From Tragulus kanchil (lineage: Eukaryota > Chordata > Mammalia > Artiodactyla > Tragulidae), in assembly GCA_022376925.1 (NCBI GenBank), contig JAIOJX010000025.1:145411301-145475300 (forward strand): 64,000 nt of DNA, in the 5' to 3' direction. Under the pieces are notes generated by a model. The model saw nothing but the letters and a program-made list of their open reading frames with translations. It was not told where the DNA came from and did no database searches. A program made the translations under genes and the position numbers. This document shows positions 51,333 to 61,490 of this stretch, in pieces (position 1 is the first letter of the stretch; each line of letters opens with the position of its first letter).

Positions 51333-51404
51333 TGTTTAGTTGCTAAGTGGTGTCCGACTCTTCGGAGACCCCATGGACTGCAACACACCAGTCTCCTCTG
51401 TCCA
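51333..51404 (-). mobile_element. Bov-tA SINE fragment, first (cut) copy
   Basis: 'tgtttagttgctaagtggtg', 'tccgactcttcggagacccc' and 'atggactgcaacacaccagt' are the antisense 3' end of Bov-tA. This copy is cut at the duplication Q junction after 'ctcctctgtcca'. Confidence 0.87.
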
Positions 51405-51590
51405 ACCGTTTTACAGGAAACAAGAGTCTTACAGGTCTAATGACTGAGCACTTGAGTGAGTTCTTGAATTGAGATCATCTGAATTTTGGTCCATTTTTCA
51501 CTCCTCTGTGCCACCACTACCTCATGTGATTACCCTTTTTCAAGAGATAGAAGAAAATACAGTGAGTAATATGAAAACAGGTAGATTTTT

Positions 51591-51873
51591 TAAAAAATTC
51601 TTTATTTTAAAGGTTTTACAGAGTTTTGTTGTTCACAGACATGTATGTTTCCAGATCAGTCATATGCATATCCCTGGTCCTCAGCCCCCTAGTTCCCCCC
51701 ATCCCACCCCTCCAGACCATCGCCCCAAGCCATTGTGAGCATTCCTATTCTCTTAGCACTATGACACTAGCTGTCTTTTCCACACATGACAGTATAGGTT
51801 TCCATGTTACTCCCTCCATGCTTCCCCCTCCCTATTTTTCCCCTACAATGTCCCTATGTCTATGCTCTGTCTG
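51591..51873 (-). mobile_element. Short retroposed element, second copy
   Basis: Repeat of the 50444-50726 element with the same 18-bp flanking repeats (51573-51590 and 51874-51891), carried by duplication Q. Confidence 0.75.
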
Positions 51874-52479
51874 GAAAACAGGTAGATTTTTATCTGCGAG
51901 GCACCTAGTGGCAAGTTTAAGCAGAGCTAGGCTCTGAGCTGGCTAAGCCACAGGCAAAGTAAAGTTATAGGGGAGAAGTTGTGATTGACAGGAAATGCCT
52001 CCAACAAGACAGAGGAGGTGGCCCTGGTTTTCTGTTTTCTAGCTCCAGTTTGAACTGTGAGGTTCTTCTTTATAATTCTTTCTGTAAGGGATCAAAAGAA
52101 TAACTGCAAGAGGATCTGGCATTTACCAGCAAGCAATAGATTCAAAAGACTTGTTAAATTTTGTTTTAATTTTTAAAAGATTGAAAAATAGCTCTCCTTC
52201 TGACATCTCCATCCAAAGAGAATTTTAAAATTTTAAAGTATTTAAATAATTTCAACTATATCTAGAAAAGTAACCATTCAAATTCTATCATAGATCCAGT
52301 TAGTATATTATTATGAATTACTGCAATTGTTTGAAAAATATTTCTCTGGCTGAATTCAACCATTTATAGGTGTCTTTCAATATAATCTCAGGCAACTATA
52401 TTCTCTACTCTGAGGATTCTTCTGAAATTACAGAAAAACCTTAACAACACAACTGATACAATATTGTCATTGTTATTGT

Positions 52480-52577
52480 TGTTTAGTTGCTAAGTGGTGT
52501 CCGACTCTTCGGAGACCCCATGGACTGCAACACACCAGTCTCCTCTGTCCATGAAATCTCTCAGGCAAGAGTACTGG
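52480..52577 (-). mobile_element. Bov-tA SINE fragment, second (longer) copy
   Basis: Same fragment as at 51333 but continuing through 'atgaaatctctcaggcaaga' and 'gtactgg', the next Bov-tA block. It then ends, so the tRNA-derived head is missing in the genome as well. Confidence 0.87.
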
Positions 52578-52973
52578 AAAATTAAGAAATGATTTTGTCA
52601 GAAGAACAAAAGGTTAAAGGGATTCTTTGAAGGCAGTAAGCAAACACCAAATACCTGGGCACCAGTCAGAAGCTTAGCTCTCCAGAAACTCCAAGTTCAG
52701 AATCTGTAAGTGGAAGGGTTCCAGGAAGGGACCAGCACAGTTATCATTAGGATGCTGTGAATAAATATGCTGCCAGTAACAACTTTTACCCTTAGGCTCA
52801 AGTCAGAGAACCGATCTAGAAAGAGTTTGTCATTGGCCTCAGGGGTGAATTTATTGGGTCTAGAGACAGAGAGAAGAATCACAGTGGAGTTTCAGGTAAA
52901 CAGATTTAAACAGTGTATGCAAGAAAAAGAACCCCTTTCTATTCTACCTTGAAAAATATTCCTTCCTTAATTT

Positions 52974-55153
52974 GTGAACTGTTATTGGAGGGGAGTTTCC
53001 AGTTGCCAACCTGTCACTAGGCTAGCCCAATAAACTGAAATCACCAATTAATGTCCCTTATTCAATCAATGTGGTTTATGTACAGAGAAAACTCATGCAA
53101 GCCAACTAGCTAACCAACCTAGTATTTCCTTCAAAGTAGGACTGACTCCATGTGGAATGAATACATTAGGCAAGAAAAATTTACAGGGCATAATCCTGAA
53201 AGCGACTTTATTTTCATCTTCCGCTATCCTTTTATCCAACCGGTCAGGCAGAATAGATTTTCCCTATTCTTTGGTGAAAATGCATGACTTTTCCATTCAC
53301 TCTTCAGTGACAGAAAAGTGCTTTGCTTACTGTAAATAGTCTGGATTCATGCCTTAGAGTTTCTGGATTATTTTATTAGTTGACTCAAGTTATTTGTTCA
53401 AAGATAAGATTTCCCCCCCATCACTCAGCCTCTGTGGGTGGGCTGCCAGCTTTTAAAGGAAGGGACTATTTTGTTTCCTTTCTCTTACTTCTTTTCTGAT
53501 AAATTTCTTTATCTCACCCTTCAAAAGTTTGAGATAAAATATAGTGGTACAATATGACTTTGTTCATGATAGTGTTGTGATAAATGAACTTATAAACAAT
53601 ATTTAGTAGAATTTAAGACTCAAATGATTGTAAACCACAGTTATTTTATGTACCACTAAGAAAGGAAAAATACATTTTGCCACTTAAACTATGATACGCA
53701 CTTTTCAAATCATTTCTCTTGTTTAATTCTTAAAATAATTCCTTTATATTTATTTATGCACAAGCATTTTTGAACCATTCTACTATATATGTAACAAAGA
53801 AAGCACTAAGTGAAATATCTGTTGACATAGTTCTAAAAGTTCTTGACTTCCAGTCTAGCAGATTGAATTAATTTTGACTCAGTGTCATTGACATCTTTGC
53901 TTTTCTACATACTTTCCTTTCTGTGCCATAGATGTCACTAGTGATACAGCATTCCTGAAAAGAATCTTCCGTTACTGTTCATGGTATTTTTCTAAGTGAT
54001 TGCCACACTTCTAGTAAGTTTGGATGAAGGGTTCTTTTAATATTACCCTGGGGTTCAAAAGGTTTTTTCTCCTAAGTGAACTGTTATTGGAGGGGAGTTT
54101 CCAGTTGCCAACCTGTCACTAGGCTAGCCCAATAAACTGAAATCACCAATTAATGTCCCTTATTCAATCAATGTGGTTTATGTACAGAGAAAACTCATGC
54201 AAGCCAACTAGCTAACCAACCTAGTATTTCCTTCAAAGTAGGACTGACTCCATGTGGAATGAATACATTAGGCAAGAAAAATTTACAGGGCATAATCCTG
54301 AAAGCGACTTTATTTTCATCTTCCGCTATCCTTTTTATCCAACCGGTCAGGCAGAATAGATTTTCCCTATTCTTTGGTGAAAATGCATGACTTTTCCATT
54401 CACTCTTCAGTGACAGAAAAGTGCTTTGCTTACTGTAAATAGTCTGGATTCATGCCTTAGAGTTTCTGGATTATTTTATTAGTTGACTCAAGTTATTTGT
54501 TCAAAGATAAGATTTCCCCCCCATCACTCAGCCTCTGTGGGTGGGCTGCCAGCTTTTAAAGGAAGGGACTATTTTGTTTCCTTTCTCTTACTTCTTTTCT
54601 GATAAATTTCTTTATCTCACCCTTCAAAAGTTTGAGATAAAATATAGTGGTACAATATGACTTTGTTCATGATAGTGTTGTGATAAATGAACTTATAAAC
54701 AATATTTAGTAGAATTTAAGACTCAAATGATTGTAAACCACAGTTATTTTATGTACCACTAAGAAAGGAAAAATACATTTTGCCACTTAAACTATGATAC
54801 GCACTTTTCAAATCATTTCTCTTGTTTAATTCTTAAAATAATTCCTTTATATTTATTTATGCACAAGCATTTTTGAACCATTCTACTATATATGTAACAA
54901 AGAAAGCACTAAGTGAAATATCTGTTGACATAGTTCTAAAAGTTCTTGACTTCCAGTCTAGCAGATTGAATTAATTTTGACTCAGTGTCATTGACATCTT
55001 TGCTTTTCTACATACTTTCCTTTCTGTGCCATAGATGTCACTAGTGATACAGCATTCCTGAAAAGAATCTTCCGTTACTGTTCATGGTATTTTTCTCTAA
55101 GTGATTGCCACACTTCTAGTAAGTTTGGATGAAGGGTTCTTTTTAATATTACC
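52974..55153. repeat. Tandem direct duplication R (unit 1102 bp)
   Basis: Positions 52974-54048 recur at 54076-55153. A 27-base stretch between the copies (54049-54075), T-rich with a 'tggggttc' start, matches neither continuation cleanly. Copies differ by one T near 53230/54332, a CT near 53990/55094 and a T near 54035/55141. No gene or known repeat lies within the unit. Confidence 0.97.
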
Positions 55154-55334
55154 CGAAAATATCAACAAAAGGGGTTTAGACAATAATCAGAGTTCATATT
55201 TTTTTCCTCAAAAGAGCCTTAAATAGTTTATGAATTAAAATATTTTGGGGGCAGTTGTCCAGTTATGTCATGGAAATACCAAAGGTATGACAGAGGATGA
55301 TGACTGCCGTAACTGGCTAATTAAGAATGAATCA

Positions 55335-55632
55335 GGACTTCCCAGGTGGTCCAGTGCGTAAGGACACCGCTTTGCAGCGCAGGCGGCGCGGTTCGATCCT
55401 GGCCTGGGAAGATCCCACGTGCCACGGAGCGGCTGGACCCATGTGTCCAATTACTGAGCCAGAGCCCTGGAGCACATGCGCCCACAGCTGGTACTCTGTG
55501 ACAACAGAGGCCACTGTGATGGGAGGCCCACATGGGCCAAAGAACAAAGCTGGATGAAAATAGATAAATGAAAGACCAATAGAAGTGACCCGCCCGCCTC
55601 CCTCCCTAACCCGCCTTTCCCGCCCCCCCCAA
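55335..55632 (+). mobile_element. Young tRNA-derived SINE, GC-rich-tail type, first copy
   Basis: Head 'ggacttcccaggtggtccag', 'aaggacaccgctttgcag', box-B 'ggttcgatcc', 'gaagatcccacgtgccacgg', 'gtgtccaattactgagcc', 'gatgggaggcccacatgggc', 'agctggatgaaaatagataa', 'gaccaatagaag', then a C-rich tail 'cgcccgcctccctccctaac'. Target-site duplication aagaatgaatca at 55323-55334 and 55633-55644. Antisense frames across it are repeat-derived. Confidence 0.9.
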
Positions 55633-56504
55633 AAGAATGAATCATAGAACTCTACTGATTGTCAGTTGCATCTGGATTTCAGAAGTTACAATGTGACAGT
55701 GTAGACATCCTGAAGTGATTAAATGTAACACACACACTCCTGTTTGTGTGTGTGCATGTGAGAACAGTGTCTGGCCAATACTAAGCCCTCTATATGTATC
55801 GACTATAATTACTGTGATTGTTAGTATGACTTGAATGATACTCTAGAAGAATGGTTTTTTGTGCTCTGGGACTAGTGTATGTTTAAAACTTACATTTTGC
55901 TATTCCAGGAAACTGCAGGTATTTTAAAGCTTTGTTTTTTAGAAAAATGTGACTCTACATTTGTGATATGGTTGATAAATTTTTCTCTAGCTGCCAACTA
56001 TTCACTGTTTGCCAGTGTTCTACATATTTTCTCCTTTAGGCCCAGAGCACCCTCACATCTTCTTGGGAAGGATTTAAAACAGCTCTCTTATGCATAGTGT
56101 ATCTCATGAGAAACCCTCAGGCATCCTGTACCGCAGATTGAATTAATTTTGACTCAGTGTCATTGACATCTTTGCTTTTCTACATACTTTTCTTTCTGTG
56201 CCATAGATGTCACTAGTGATACAGCATTCCTGAAAAGAATCTTCCGTTACTGTTCATGGTATTTTTCTAAGTGATTGCCACACTTCTAGTAAGTTTGGAT
56301 GAAGGGTTCTTTTTAATATTACCCGAAAATATCAACAAAAGGGGTTTAGACAATAATCAGAGTTCATATTTTTTTCCTCAAAAGAGCCTTAAATAGTTTA
56401 TGAATTAAAATATTTTGGGGGCAGTTGTCCAGTTATGTCATGGAAATACCAAAGGTATGACAGAGGATGATGACTGCCGTAACTGGCTAATTAAGAATGA
56501 ATCA

Positions 56505-56800
56505 GGACTTCCCAGGTGGTCCAGTGGGTAAGGACACCGCTTTGCAGCGCAGGGGGCGCCGGTTCGATCCCTGGCCTGGGAAGATCCCACGTGCCACGGA
56601 GCGGCTGGACCCATGTGTCCAATTACTGAGCCAGAGCCCTGGAGCACATGCGCCCACAGCTGGTACTCTGTGACAACAGAGGCCACTGTGATGGGAGGCC
56701 CACATGGGCCAAAGAACAAAGCTGGATGAAAATAGATAAATGAAAGACCAATAGAAGTGACCCGCCCGCCCCCCTCCCTAACCCGCCTTTCCGCCCCCAA
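56505..56800 (+). mobile_element. Young tRNA-derived SINE, GC-rich-tail type, second copy
   Basis: Same insertion as 55335-55632 with the same target-site duplication (56493-56504 and 56801-56812). It differs at several GC-rich positions: 'gtgggtaagg' not 'gtgcgtaagg', 'cagggggcgccggttcg' not 'caggcggcgcggttcg', and a shorter C-run at the tail. This copy is closer to the family pattern, so the first copy probably carries sequencing errors. Confidence 0.9.
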
Positions 56801-57986
56801 AAGAATGAATCATAGAACTCTACTGATTGTCAGTTGCATCTGGATTTCAGAAGTTACAATGTGACAGTGTAGACATCCTGAAGTGATTAAATGTAACACA
56901 CACACTCCTGTTTGTGTGTGTGCATGTGAGAACAGTGTCTGGCCAATACTAAGCCCTCTATATGTATCGACTATAATTACTGTGATTGTTAGTATGACTT
57001 GAATGATACTCTAGAAGAATGGTTTTTTGTGCTCTGGGACTAGTGTATGTTTAAAACTTACATTTTGCTATTCCAGGAAACTGCAGGTATTTTAAAGCTT
57101 TGTTTTTTAGAAAAATGTGACTCTACATTTGTGATATGGTTGATAAATTTTTCTCTAGCTGCCAACTATTCACTGTTTGCCAGTGTTCTACATATTTTTC
57201 TCCTTTAGGCCCAGAGCACCCTCACATCTTCTTGGGAAGGATTTAAAACAGCTCTCTTATGCATAGTGTATCTCTGGTCCATGAGAAACCCTCAGGCATC
57301 CTGTACCTAACGTAGTCTATAATCAGACTGATCTTAAGGCAATATCTACTCTTCCCTTCCTCCTTTTCAAAGCAATTGACCAATTTGACCCTCTACATCT
57401 ATATTTTCAGAATATGATTCATACTCAGCCCACTGTCCCCTAAACCCACTGCTGTATTTCCACCCCCTTCCCTTAGAAACATTCTATAGACAATGCTTGG
57501 AAAGCTTGACTAGGTTTACAGTTATTGTAAAGAAGGTCAATGAACTAAAATGGTAACATCTGTGAATTGGGACTTGAGGTACAAGTGGTACCTGTAGTGA
57601 GACTTTTATTACTATCTTTTATTTTGCACTCCTCCATATCATTTGGAAAACTAATGCCAAATTGGATGAATGCCTTTATAAAAAAGAACTGTGCCTACAA
57701 ACGTATCTCTGAATTATCCCATCAGTATCTTGGTAAAGGATATACTTGTCTAGTTTCATTCTGATCCTACTTGTATAAATGCTTGTTTCCTAGGGTTATT
57801 CTTTCCTAATGTTTCATGTTTTTTCCCCATATCTCTGGCTTTATGCATACTATTCTTTCTGCACAGAAGATACAATCTCTACTTAGGCTCTCAGCACACA
57901 TCTGCTCCTTTTTCATGACTAAACTATTGTAAAATGTCTTTAGGAGGTTCTCCTCTCCTAAATCCGTGCTTTTCTTTCCTTTCCTC

Positions 57987-58323
57987 CGCCCCCCGCATCA
58001 TGCCTCTTTTTTATTTATATGTATTTTCATCCATCTTTTTTATTCTCTGGCGTGTGTCGGCCTCCCATTGCAGTGGCCTCTCTAGTTGCAGAGCACCTGG
58101 TCTGGGCGCATGCATTCCAGAGTGCTGGCCCTTAATTAGACACACAGGTCCAGCCATTCCATGGCAAATGGGATCTTCCCAGGACAGGGATTGAACCAGT
58201 GTCCCTTGCACTGTCTGTGCAGTGTCCCTTGCACAGACAACCTTGCACTGGTGTCCCTTGCACACCAGTGTCCCTGGTGGTCAAGTGGGACCCTCTACCC
58301 ACTTGACCACCAGGGAAGTCCCA
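57987..58323 (-). mobile_element. tRNA-derived SINE with rearranged head, first copy
   Basis: On the minus strand the body follows the 'gaggcatgatgggg'-tail type ('gatggatgaaaatacatata', 'gggaggccgacacacgcc' region, 'gaagatcccatttgccatgg', 'ggttcaatccc'). The head is enlarged by tandem and inverted copies of its own sequence. A 9-bp target-site duplication cttttcttt is seen at 57969-57977 and 58326-58334. The extra sequence lies between the box-B region and the first bases of the element, so promoter spacing is changed. Confidence 0.85.
58212..58316. repeat. Three adjacent perfect hairpins
   Basis: Hairpin 1: tgtctgtgca (58212-58221) pairs with tgcacagaca (58230-58239), loop 8. Hairpin 2: cactggtgt (58246-58254) pairs with acaccagtg (58262-58270), loop 7. 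Hairpin 3: tccctggtggtcaagtggg (58271-58289) pairs with 58298-58316, a 19-bp perfect stem, loop 8. The motif gtgtcccttgca also recurs about three times. The second copy is at 59288-59392. Confidence 0.95.
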
Positions 58324-59062
58324 CACTTTTCTTTGTATTAGCTTTAACAAACTAGGTTAGTCCCATATAGAAGAATTATAATAATAATTACACCTATTAA
58401 AGTACTGAATTGGTTAAAGAAGCTTTTGAGTTTTCAGATTATTTAGTTATCTCCTCTTAATAGAAGGCTAGTACTTGTTATTATTAATGTTTCCAATTCC
58501 AGCTCCAAGCATGATGCCTGGTACTTTAATAGATTAGGCTGAGTACTTGTAACTTCATTCTATAGACAATGCTTGGAAAGCTTGACTAGGTTTACAGTTA
58601 TTGTAAAGAAGGTCAATGAACTAAAATGGTAACATCTGTGAATTGGGACTTGAGGTACAAGTGGTACCTGTAGTGAGACTTTTATTACTATCTTTTATTT
58701 TGCACTCCTCCATATCATTTGGAAAACTAATGCCAAATTGGATGAATGCCTTTATAAAAAAGAACTGTGCCTACAAACGTATCTCTGAATTATCCCATCA
58801 GTATCTTGGTAAAGGATATACTTGTCTAGTTTCATTCTGATCCTACTTGTATAAATGCTTGTTTCCTAGGGTTATTCTTTCCTAATGTTTCATGTTTTTT
58901 CCCCATATCTCTGGCTTTATGCATACTATTCTTTCTGCACAGAAGATACAATCTCTACTTAGGCTCTCAGCACACATCTGCTCCTTTTTCATGACTAAAC
59001 TATTGTAAAATGTCTTTAGGAGGTTCTCCTCTCCTAAATCCGTGCTTTTCTTTCCTTTCCTC

Positions 59063-59399
59063 CGCCCCCCGCATCATGCCTCTTTTTTATTTATATGTAT
59101 TTTCATCCATCTTTTTTATTCTCTGGCGTGTGTCGGCCTCCCATTGCAGTGGCCTCTCTAGTTGCAGAGCACCTGGTCTGGGCGCATGCATTCCAGAGTG
59201 CTGGCCCTTAATTAGACACACAGGTCCAGCCATTCCATGGCAAATGGGATCTTCCCAGGACAGGGATTGAACCAGTGTCCCTTGCACTGTCTGTGCAGTG
59301 TCCCTTGCACAGACAACCTTGCACTGGTGTCCCTTGCACACCAGTGTCCCTGGTGGTCAAGTGGGACCCTCTACCCACTTGACCACCAGGGAAGTCCCA
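59063..59399 (-). mobile_element. tRNA-derived SINE with rearranged head, second copy
   Basis: Repeat of 57987-58323 in duplication T, hairpins included and unchanged, so the hairpins predate the duplication or its assembly. Confidence 0.85.
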
Positions 59400-59574
59400 C
59401 ACTTTTCTTTGTATTAGCTTTAACAAACTAGGTTAGTCCCATATAGAAGAATTATAATAATAATTACACCTATTAAAGTACTGAATTGGTTAAAGAAGCT
59501 TTTGAGTTTTCAGATTATTTAGTTATCTCCTCTTAATAGAAGGCTAGTACTTGTTATTATTAATGTTTCCAATT

Positions 59575-59640
59575 CCAGCTCCAAGCATGATGCCTGGTAC
59601 ATAGTTGGTACTAAATACGTATTTACTGAGACAACTTGAT
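59575..59640 (+). mobile_element. L2 LINE tail relic
   Basis: 'agctccaagcatgatgcctg', 'gtacatagttggtactaaat' and 'acgtatttactga' match the conserved L2/MIR-like tail of the type 'gcctggcacatagtaggtgctcaataaatatt'. Too short to separate L2 from related tails with certainty. Confidence 0.55.
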
Positions 59641-60184
59641 TGATATAGTCTTGTTAAGAATTCTGAATCACTTAAAACTCATAATTTTCCAATCTATGAA
59701 AAAGGAGAAATGTCTTTTCTATCCTCATTTGATCAGGAATGTCTTATAAATTAAGCCTAAGCTTATACATGATGTTATGTGTGGCTTTTTTTCTGTAGCT
59801 TTTCTGAAAGGAGCTTATCATTCTTAACATTAGTGCTGTAAAACCAATTTATGCTAAGTTCATTTATATAGCTACAACTTCCCAAACCAAATGCAGCATT
59901 AGAGTCCATGTATTTAAATAGTTCTCTATAGTGTATTATATTTGATTAGCTAACTCATGGTGATTAGAAGCTATTTTTATGTTTGTTCTGAGTTTTTGTT
60001 TTTATCTAGAATCAGATTTCTAAGGAAACTAGTTGAAGAAACATTTTGAGAATCTGAAGACCTTTGTGAATCACCTAAGCAGCAGAAACCTTAACTGGGC
60101 AAATTCCATCTTTAACCTAAATTAACATGTTTAAATATGCAGCTTTTTTCTGGTAGGGGAAGAACTTTCTTAAGCAGATATTAC
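59641..60184. other. Unique AT-rich stretch without recognised features
   Basis: Single-copy AT-rich DNA. No repeat family, gene or RNA recognised. Confidence 0.55.
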
Positions 60185-60570
60185 AACTTTTCTGGCATTG
60201 GTCTGGACTCCTTGGGCTTGTTTCTGCTCTTCCTAGAATGTGCTTTCCTCACCTCTTGAACTGGTTGACCCTCTGCACCATTTGGTTCCTTGTTAAATGT
60301 CACTTTTGGAAGGAAACCTTCCTCACCTGAAGATAATGTAGGCTCCCTGTTAGTCCTTTCATGGCTTTCTATTAACTTTAAAAACAAAAACTATTCTTCA
60401 TGATTTTATCACCGTTGACTTGTACTCATTTATTCACTCACTCATCAGTACAACTATGTATTTGATATTCCTCCTTTCTTCTGTAAACCACAAATTATAT
60501 CAGGGCAGCAAAATATATAGGTCTTATTCTTCACTGCATCAAGCGCTTAGTTGAGCACCTTATACACTAT
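60185..60570 (+). mobile_element. L2 LINE 3' region relic
   Basis: L2 order is visible: 'cttcctagaatgtgctttcc', 'ttgttaaatgtcacttttgg', 'aaggaaaccttcctcacctg', 'ctcatttattcactcactca', 'cacaaattatatcagggcag', 'tcttattcttcactgcatca', 'agcgcttagttgagcacctt'. Strongly diverged and non-coding; the 68-codon antisense frame is incidental. Confidence 0.65.
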
Positions 60571-60633
60571 AGGAGTAAGTTAGAAGAATCGGGGAGGCAG
60601 GGGCATAAAAAAGGAAATTTGCTAGTAATTGAA

Positions 60634-60926
60634 GGGCTTCCCTGGTAGCTTAGCTAGTAAAGAATCTATCTGCAATGCAAGAGACCCCAGTTTGATTTCT
60701 GGTTTGGGAAGATCCCATGAAGAAGGGATAGGCTACCCACTCCAGTATTCTTGGGCTTCCAGGAGACCTGCATTTGATCCCTATGTTGGGAAGAATCCCT
60801 GGAAGAGGGCATGGCAACCCACTCCAGTATTCTTGCCTGGAGAATCCTCATGGACAAGGAAGCCTGGAAGGCTGCAGTCCATGGGGTCACAAAGAGTCAG
60901 ACACAACTGAGAGAGTAAGCACAGAA
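60634..60926 (+). mobile_element. Bov-tA SINE with duplicated tRNA-like part (dimer)
   Basis: Two tRNA-related units in tandem: 'gggcttccctggtagcttag' through 'cactccagtattctt', then 'gggcttccaggagacctgca' through 'cactccagtattcttgcctg', followed by a single BovB-derived end 'gggtcacaaagagtcagaca'. Dimeric Bov-tA forms are known in ruminants. The second unit lacks part of its head. Frames over this element are repeat sequence. Confidence 0.88.
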
Positions 60927-61181
60927 GAAAGTGGGAAGGATGGACATGATTTGTCTGCATGGGCAAATGTAGATTCTTTCAGTTGTAAAAGACCTCCTTC
61001 TATTTTTTAAAAATGTCTCATTAACATTTTATTTTTTACTTTAAAAAGACATGTAAACACTTTTTTACCACATTAGCATGTCTCAAATAACTGAGCAGTG
61101 TAAAAGTGCAATGTACGTCATAAAACTGTCTAAATGCACAACTAACTATTTAGCACCTTTTGATCATTAAAACACATCTTA

Positions 61182-61445
61182 GGCTTTCCTGGTGATCCAG
61201 TGGGTAGAGAGTCTGCCTTGCAGTACAGGGAGCACCGGTTCGATCCCTGTCCTGGGAAGATCCCACATGCAGCAGAGCAGCTGGACGGGTGTGTCCAATC
61301 ACGAGCCAGTGCTCTGGAGTGCATGCACCCAGAGCCGGTGCTGTGCAGTGAGAGAGAGGCCACTGTAATGGGAGGTCCACACATGCCAAATAATAAAAGA
61401 TGGATGAAAATCAGTATAAAAATTTAAAAGAGAGGTATGGTGGGG
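61182..61445 (+). mobile_element. tRNA-derived SINE, 'gaggtatggtgggg'-tail type
   Basis: 'ggctttcctggtgatccagt', 'gtctgccttgcagtacaggg', box-B 'ggttcgatccc', 'gaagatcccacatgcagcag', 'gtgtccaatcacgagccagt', 'gagagaggccactgtaatgg', 'aagatggatgaaaatcagta' and 'agagaggtatggtggggggg'. Same tail class as 37890-38169. Flanks 'aaaacacat' and 'aaaacaaat' may be a worn target-site duplication. Confidence 0.86.
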
Positions 61446-61490
61446 GGGCAAATAAAACAAATATTCTGCCTTAAAAAAAAATACATCCTG

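Larger units (their letters stand above)
50260..52551. repeat. Tandem direct duplication Q (unit 1147 bp)
   Basis: Positions 50260-51404 recur at 51407-52551 with two unmatched bases between and no internal difference noticed. The unit carries a short antisense retroposed element with its target-site duplications and ends inside an antisense Bov-tA fragment, so both elements are shown twice. Confidence 0.97.
54961..57307. repeat. Tandem direct duplication S (unit 1170-1172 bp)
   Basis: Positions 54961-56132 recur at 56133-57307. Copy 1 lacks six bases (tggtcc) near its end that copy 2 has at about 57275. A young SINE lies inside, and its two copies differ at several GC-rich sites. The first 190 bases overlap duplication R and so occur three times in all (also 53859-54048). 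Confidence 0.96.
57480..59600. repeat. Tandem direct duplication T (unit 1076 bp)
   Basis: Positions 57480-58524 recur at 58556-59600 with no difference noticed, separated by a 31-base AT-rich filler (58525-58555) found nowhere else that I saw. The unit contains an antisense SINE with three perfect hairpins, repeated unchanged in both copies, and ends inside an L2 tail. Confidence 0.97.

Noticed and set aside
56438..56800. Longest frame in the window, 120 codons on the minus strand
   Set aside because: Covers the antisense of a young SINE; the corresponding first copy at 55335 has the frame broken by indels.
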